This document shows positions 58,242 to 64,000 of a stretch of DNA of 64,000 nt, in pieces. This DNA is from an uncultured Lachnospiraceae bacterium (lineage in GTDB: Bacteria; Bacillota; Clostridia; Lachnospirales; Lachnospiraceae), in contig CANPZI010000007.1 of the NCBI GenBank assembly GCA_947588995.1, positions 62,001 through 126,000 on the forward strand, read 5' to 3'. The notes beneath the pieces are model-generated. The model was not told the origin of the DNA. It saw only the letters and a list, made by a program, of their open reading frames with translations, and made no database searches. Numbering within the stretch: the stretch's first letter is position 1; every line of letters starts with the position of its first letter. The translations under genes were made by a program, and so were the position numbers.

Positions 58242-61200
58242 TCAACCGAGCGTCACGTCGATCCGCTCCACGGCGCCGTCCCGCACATCCCGCGCCGCCT
58301 GTCCCGCAATCTCTTCGCCGTCCGCGCTCTCTTCTCTTCCGTCGCGGTAACGCAGCCTGTACGACGCAATACGGTATTCGCCGGGAATGTAATCCCTCTT
58401 TTCGCCCAAGTGGTAAACGACTCTCGTGTCCCCCAGAAGCACAGCCTCCACCGTACCGTTCTCCTCGAGCAGATAAGACGGCAGCGCCGGCTCCAGCCCC
58501 AGACGCAGTTCGCCGTCCCGCACCCGAAAAGGCTGCCTGCCGAACATCATGATAATCCACATATTGAGAAATTCCACCGTGGAGCCGCTCAGCCGCGCCA
58601 CAAAGCCCTTGCCGTGCAGCTTTTCGTTAGGATTTCGGCTGCTGGCGATAAAGGAGGAATTCTCATAGATACTCCTGCCGTATGTCTCCCTGTCCAGAAA
58701 AGGAATCGCGGCCTTATGGAAATCCTCAAAAAATTCCCGGTACATCTCCGACTTTAACAGTTCCAGAAGATACTTGTACTCCATGTGCAGCCAGATCGAT
58801 TCATTCTCCAGCCAGCCCGGTGTGAAAGCCCTGGCGCGCCCCAGCTCAAAAGAGGCTTTCTCCAGGGAGGCGTTGACCTTGTACATGGACAGCCTGCCGT
58901 CGTAGAGATCACTCCCTCTGACCTGCTCATACAGTCCGCGCTTCTTTGACATCGACTGATCCAGCTTCAGATACCGCACGGGCCCCTCCAGGAAAAGAGG
59001 AATCCCGCACACCTGAAAATCGAGCGGCATAATGCCGTCCTCACGCTCCTCGTAATCCGTCACCTCGTAGCTAAAGTAAGTAGGACAGATGCCTCCGCTC
59101 ATGGCGCACGCTTTCTCAATACCGCGCAGCACGATCTCATGCCACTGAGTCAGTATGCCGATGAGCTCTTCGGACATAAAAGTATCTGTCTCGCCGCTCA
59201 TCCCCGCATAGACTGTCTCTCTGTATGCCTCCTTGGCATCGTTGATCCTGTTCCAGAACGACATAACTTTCTGCTGCGTCATCAGCGCTTTCTTCTCCTG
59301 CGCCGCAATCTGCGCCGCCTGTCTGATGAAGCCCGCCGGCTCCGCGAGGATCTCCACCTTTCCCGGATGCCGCTTCAGAGCGCCTATGGTGTACTCCAGA
59401 TTTCTGGCCAGCTCGCAGCTCTCCGCCACGGAGGAACCGAAAAGCCCCGGCAGACCGTTCAGCGCGTCATACCAGCCCGGCTTGCCGCCCTCCATCTCCA
59501 CGCCCATACCGTAAGCGTCCAGCGCGGCAAACTTCGTGACGGACAAAAGCAATAGCTTCTCCATCAGCGTGACATACAGCACATCGCCCTCTCCCTGTCC
59601 GGCGCAGACCAGACTGCCGTCCGGCACATCCAGCTCCTCGACGGCGCCGTACTGGCGGATTCCCTTGTCGGTCTTCACGCAGCGCGCGGTGCGCTTTTTC
59701 ACCGCGGCCTGCGGCCTGTAATAGCTGTAGGCTTTCTCGTAGAGCAGTTCCTCCTCTTTCTCCGGATAGACGGAGAGATAGCTTTCCAGCAAATCCAGAT
59801 TATAAGTCCAGTGATCCGACCAGTAACCCTCTCCGAATCTGCCGTTCACGACGCCGTCCGCCGCCTCCATAACCTGTGCGAACAGCCTCTCCGTCTCTTC
59901 CGGCCGTCTGTCCGGCACATCCAGCTCCCGATACAGCATCCCCGGCGTGAACGGTTTCGCCAGCTTCCCGCGCAGCCGCTCTCTCATCTCCTCGCTTTCC
60001 CCGGCAAAGATAGCGTCCGCTTTTCGCTCTTCCAGACGGTAGGTGACTTTCTCCACGCCCAGCGGATTGTAGCCGTCCGGCTGGATCAGGCTGTAAAAAG
60101 TATGGATACTCTCGCGTCCCGTAAAAGGGGCAAAGAAGACGTCGCACCTGCGGTTCTGGTTCACATCGCGGAAATTGCCGTTTCCCTGGGAATAGAACTC
60201 CGGCAGCATACTGAAATAGTTGTAGTCCCTCTCCAGATCGCCGTGCTTTCGGGAATAGACATAGAACACTTTCTCCCCCGGCAGTCTGATGGGATAGCCG
60301 CCCCGCAGCACATTGTCCATGTAGGTGTACTCACAGTAGGCGTCAAAATCCTCGTTGGCCGTCGTCGTGCGGATATGGCGGCAAAGCTCGTGCACCAGCT
60401 CATCGGCGCGCGCCTTTTTCTGCTCAAAATAGGTATCGTCGAGCTTCCTGTCCGCAAAGGCAAGCAGGAGTTCTTTGTTCTCCACCTGCCCGATCAGCTC
60501 GTAGATCGTCACACTCTCCCCCGCCTGCAGCACAGTCTCCGTCCCATAGAAGCTGCAGGGGAAGACATTCTGACGCACCTGCGTCATCTGTTCCAACTCT
60601 TTCAGGCCATGCCCGATAAACCCGACAGGGCGCTCCAGGGATAAATCGTAGGAGAATACCACCTCAGGGTCGGTGATCGCGTACAGCGGCGTGCCGTCCC
60701 CCAGCACCCCGACGGAAAAATTGCCGCCGGTGACCTCCGTCACCGCCGCGGAGTCCACCGTGCTCGCCCGCACGCGCATGAAAGGGTGGCCGCCCACATC
60801 CTCCACCTGCATCCAGGCTTTCATCGTCTGCCCCATCATCTTGATGCTCTCCATATCAATTCCATAGGGGATGCAGGCCGGCATACCGTCGAGGATTTCC
60901 AAAGCGGCCGGCTTATCCTGCGTATTCGTGATACACACCCTGCGCACCAGCGCGCCGATCTTCTCATCCGGCAATGTATAGTAGCTGACGGATGTGCGGA
61001 TTCCCTCGCCGCCGTTGTCTTCCTCGATGGCCAGGCCGTTCATGGAGATTTCCATCGTGTGCGGTATCTCCTCGTCCCGAAAAGGCTCGAACACCCTGCC
61101 GTCTTTCTTGACGAATGTCCGAAAACCTGTCTTCTTCACGGTCTGATAGGCCTGATGCGCCGGCGAAAACTCCATGATCGCGTGATCCTTGTTCTCCACG

Positions 61201-61346
61201 CCAAAGCAGGCGACGCACTGTCCGCGGTTTACATAATAACACCAAATCGGGATGCCCCGAATCCCGCTGATTCCCGGCAGAAAACTGGCGAACGCCGATT
61301 TCCTGCCGTAATTCTCCAATCGATACACTGTCTCTTTCTCTCCCAT
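58242..61346 (-). CDS. GH94-like glycoside phosphorylase-type protein
   Basis: Long beta-sandwich N-terminus and catalytic barrel ([52 protein letters not shown]); ATG at 61346 after GGAGG. Specificity not assignable here. Confidence 0.7.
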   Translation of the reverse strand: MGEKETVYRLENYGRKSAFASFLPGISGIRGIPIWCYYVNRGQCVACFGVENKDHAIMEFSPAHQAYQTVKKTGFRTFVKKDGRVFEPFRDEEIPHTMEISMNGLAIEEDNGGEGIRTSVSYYTLPDEKIGALVRRVCITNTQDKPAALEILDGMPACIPYGIDMESIKMMGQTMKAWMQVEDVGGHPFMRVRASTVDSAAVTEVTGGNFSVGVLGDGTPLYAITDPEVVFSYDLSLERPVGFIGHGLKELEQMTQVRQNVFPCSFYGTETVLQAGESVTIYELIGQVENKELLLAFADRKLDDTYFEQKKARADELVHELCRHIRTTTANEDFDAYCEYTYMDNVLRGGYPIRLPGEKVFYVYSRKHGDLERDYNYFSMLPEFYSQGNGNFRDVNQNRRCDVFFAPFTGRESIHTFYSLIQPDGYNPLGVEKVTYRLEERKADAIFAGESEEMRERLRGKLAKPFTPGMLYRELDVPDRRPEETERLFAQVMEAADGVVNGRFGEGYWSDHWTYNLDLLESYLSVYPEKEEELLYEKAYSYYRPQAAVKKRTARCVKTDKGIRQYGAVEELDVPDGSLVCAGQGEGDVLYVTLMEKLLLLSVTKFAALDAYGMGVEMEGGKPGWYDALNGLPGLFGSSVAESCELARNLEYTIGALKRHPGKVEILAEPAGFIRQAAQIAAQEKKALMTQQKVMSFWNRINDAKEAYRETVYAGMSGETDTFMSEELIGILTQWHEIVLRGIEKACAMSGGICPTYFSYEVTDYEEREDGIMPLDFQVCGIPLFLEGPVRYLKLDQSMSKKRGLYEQVRGSDLYDGRLSMYKVNASLEKASFELGRARAFTPGWLENESIWLHMEYKYLLELLKSEMYREFFEDFHKAAIPFLDRETYGRSIYENSSFIASSRNPNEKLHGKGFVARLSGSTVEFLNMWIIMMFGRQPFRVRDGELRLGLEPALPSYLLEENGTVEAVLLGDTRVVYHLGEKRDYIPGEYRIASYRLRYRDGREESADGEEIAGQAARDVRDGAVERIDVTLG

Positions 61347-61392
61347 GCCAACCTCCGTTTCCTGATCCATCCGTTTTCGCAAACTCTTCGTA

Positions 61393-64000
61393 TCACATCG
61401 CGTCCCCGCGCAGCGCCACCCTGACTTCATGCGTCCTGTCCCCGGGCAGCGCCCCGATATGTTCCAGCGGAATCCTCACGCAGTCCGCGCCCGCCTCCAG
61501 CACTTTCCCGTCCAGGGACACACTCCCGATCCGATAGGCGCCATACTCTTTATCCTGTTCGTTGACATACACGACATGCCATCTTCTCCCGCCGAAGTTC
61601 AGGGTGAGTCCGGCCTCTCCGTCCTTAAACTGCTCCCGCAGAAGTCTGGGAGCCAGCACCAGATCGCCGCACTCTCCCCGCACGCCGAACATCTCCGTAA
61701 TCACCGTCAGCATCAGCCAGCTGGCCGCGCCCGTCAGATAATGGTACATCCCCCTGCCTCTATCGTTGAAATACTCGGGAATCCCCGGATAGATCCGGCT
61801 GACCTCAAAGTTCACCGCCTGCTCGTACAGCGTCCCAAGCGCCTTCCAGCCCTCTTTCGCAAAGCCGCGCCTGTAGAGAGCGTTGCCGTACATCGTGGTC
61901 ATGTGGGAGAAAACCGCGCCGTTCTCCTTGTGGCCGTAAGCAAAGCCGAACATCCTGCCCAGATCCGTCTTCAGTTCACCAAAATCCGTATTCAAGCGAT
62001 AGCCGCCGATTTTCTGCTCATACAGATATCTGTCCGCGGCCCTGACGATCTGCGCCGTCTGTTCGTCCGTCGCCGTGCCGGACATCACGGCAAACACCTG
62101 CCCTGTGAGCATCATGCGCGCACCGTCCGCCGTCAGGCCCTCGCACTGACGCCCGTTGTCGTCGTAATAACTGTTGAACCAGCCGCAGCCTTCGCCGTCA
62201 ATCCATTCCGTCCTGCGGATGTGCTCCCTGATCCACGCCGCTTTCTCCCGCAGACTCTCCTGCACCATAGCGCTGTCAAGGCGCACTTTCTTTCCCGAAA
62301 CCCTGTGGAAGCAACTGTCGCAATACTTTGCCAGAAGTTCCTTTTTCTCTTCTATATTCTCATACAACGCCGTGCCCGCCGCAAAAAGCGGCTCCGCCTC
62401 CGCGAGAACCTCCACCGCGTCCATGTGCTCCCGCTCACACAAAAGCCCGATCAGTTCGGCCAGAATCTCCAGATTATCCGCGTAGGCCGCGGTGAATGCC
62501 ACACTTTCTCCTCTCTCCTGCGCCATGTCCAGCGCGTCGTTCCAGTCCGCGCCCCGCAGCCGCATGTGATTGTGCTCGCCCACCTCGTAGAAAACCGTCA
62601 GGTTCTGCACGAGGATATGCTCCAGAATCGTGCCGCTGTAACGCGCGCCGTCCGCCGTCTTCAGGACGGGATCGCCGTCGGGCTCCCATTCCTCATCGAT
62701 GCGGGTGCCCCGCGCCTCCTGCTTATCCTTGAAATAGGTATTCTCTTTTAACAGGATCGACAGATCTCCCGTCTGGTCGATATACAGCCTGGTGGTCATC
62801 AGCGGCCAGAGGCCGTGGTCCATCCATACTCTGGTGATGTTGTTCCTGTCCGCAATGAACTCACCCTGCCCGCTGCCGATGATCGTCGCGTTGCTGCCGT
62901 CAATACGCACCCCGCCGTAGTTGTCGATCAGCATCTGGCCGACATTGTCGGGGTCCATGATCAGCAGCGCCAGACAGTCCTGCCACAGATCGCGCCAGCC
63001 CCGGCCGCCCTTGCCGTAGTCGTGATGGGGCAGGAAAGAACAGCCGTAGATCCTGCGCAGCATCGGCTGGAAACTCACCCAATACATAAAGTTGTCAAAG
63101 CGGGCGTCCGCCGTCTCATAGGAGACGTTGATCCTGTCTGTCCAGCAGCGTTTCGTCTCGTCGAGGGCCCGAAGCACCGCGGCGTCGTCCGCATACTGCG
63201 CGAGCATGGCGTCAATCTGCTCCCGCTCATCCGCCAGACCGATAAATATCGTATAACTCCTGCTCTCCTGCGGCTGCAGGGTCACTTCCGAGAAGCGCAG
63301 CGCGCCCACGATCTCATAGCCGTCATAACACTTCCCGGCTGCATCGTAGGGAAGATGCCGGAAAACACTCTCCGGCTGCTCGAAACTGCCTCCCTCGCCG
63401 ATATAGTCTTCAACCACGGGCATAAATCCGGCCGGAGCCGCACCGTCCTGCTCCATGCCGCACACATAATAGGTGATGTGATTGCGCTGATGCCCGCGCT
63501 CGTCAAAGGACAGCGTCGGTGTGACAAGCACCCCCTTTTCCGTCGTCCGCGCTCTGTGCAGCAGGGAAGTCACATGCCTGTGATCCCGCAGATTATCCGC
63601 GCTCCTGCCGTACAGCGGCACCGCTGCCGTGGGCGTCAGGGTAATCGGCCCCCTGTTCTCATTGATCAGCTCCACACGCATGATCTCCACAGCGTACGCC
63701 GACGCCGGCACGAAAGAAGTGATGCGCGAGCATACGCCGCAGGCCGCCTCCCGGCGCTCGATCTGCTGCCACATCGGCCCCGCCGTGAGCACGCTGTCCG
63801 CCTGCCTGTCCGCAAAACGCATCGCCTCCGCCTGCGCCGACACGCCCGTTGCCGAATAACAGTCTCCGTTCCTGAGCCGGAACCAGAAATTTCTCGTGGA
63901 CTTATTGTTGTGCAGCTCCTCCGCACTGACCGGCTGCAGAACAAACTCGTTCTGGCCGCGTTTTAGGTCTCCGCCCAGCCTCGGCGTGACCGCCCCTTTC
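61393..64000 (-). CDS. GH94 family phosphorylase-like protein (start beyond the window)
   Basis: [33 protein letters not shown] catalytic-Asp motif; reading frame stays open to 64000 ([54 protein letters not shown]). Confidence 0.85.
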   Translation of the reverse strand, partial: KGAVTPRLGGDLKRGQNEFVLQPVSAEELHNNKSTRNFWFRLRNGDCYSATGVSAQAEAMRFADRQADSVLTAGPMWQQIERREAACGVCSRITSFVPASAYAVEIMRVELINENRGPITLTPTAAVPLYGRSADNLRDHRHVTSLLHRARTTEKGVLVTPTLSFDERGHQRNHITYYVCGMEQDGAAPAGFMPVVEDYIGEGGSFEQPESVFRHLPYDAAGKCYDGYEIVGALRFSEVTLQPQESRSYTIFIGLADEREQIDAMLAQYADDAAVLRALDETKRCWTDRINVSYETADARFDNFMYWVSFQPMLRRIYGCSFLPHHDYGKGGRGWRDLWQDCLALLIMDPDNVGQMLIDNYGGVRIDGSNATIIGSGQGEFIADRNNITRVWMDHGLWPLMTTRLYIDQTGDLSILLKENTYFKDKQEARGTRIDEEWEPDGDPVLKTADGARYSGTILEHILVQNLTVFYEVGEHNHMRLRGADWNDALDMAQERGESVAFTAAYADNLEILAELIGLLCEREHMDAVEVLAEAEPLFAAGTALYENIEEKKELLAKYCDSCFHRVSGKKVRLDSAMVQESLREKAAWIREHIRRTEWIDGEGCGWFNSYYDDNGRQCEGLTADGARMMLTGQVFAVMSGTATDEQTAQIVRAADRYLYEQKIGGYRLNTDFGELKTDLGRMFGFAYGHKENGAVFSHMTTMYGNALYRRGFAKEGWKALGTLYEQAVNFEVSRIYPGIPEYFNDRGRGMYHYLTGAASWLMLTVITEMFGVRGECGDLVLAPRLLREQFKDGEAGLTLNFGGRRWHVVYVNEQDKEYGAYRIGSVSLDGKVLEAGADCVRIPLEHIGALPGDRTHEVRVALRGDAM

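Overview
64 kb window of a GC-rich, spore-forming Firmicutes chromosome, probably Lachnospiraceae-like (inferred from gene content: sigK, spoIIP, gpr, GerMN, the rpsT-gpr-spoIIP-lepA-hemW neighbourhood, DegV, DUF5721). Most genes are on the minus strand. Housekeeping blocks: cysS/cysE/ispF; CoA synthesis (coaX, coaBC, an ECF S-component); purC; arginine synthesis (argJBD divergent from argG); PilB/PilT ATPases; competence-type genes (comEC, comEA, dprA, yifB/comM); signalling proteins (hybrid histidine kinase, EAL, degenerate GGDEF, HD, a two-component pair); a hicAB toxin-antitoxin pair; two GH94-like proteins. No rRNA, tRNA, CRISPR array, prophage or complete transposon was recognised. The main oddities, all read by eye: a 75-bp structured tandem repeat between a promoter-like sequence and a DUF5721 gene; a 192-bp hairpin-rich tandem duplication after hicAB that ends in a large inverted repeat; a 67-bp decayed fragment of comEC about 1.8 kb from the intact gene; an AT-rich 10-mer (GTTTACATAA) recurring inside coding genes and bounding a 15-codon segment in hemW; a PurF-like protein with Gly in place of the catalytic Cys; an Rpn-type nuclease gene split by a -1 shift on an in-phase T7 tract; a comM promoter buried in an inverted repeat; and an MshEN-like c-di-GMP motif in PilB. 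No computation or database search was run.
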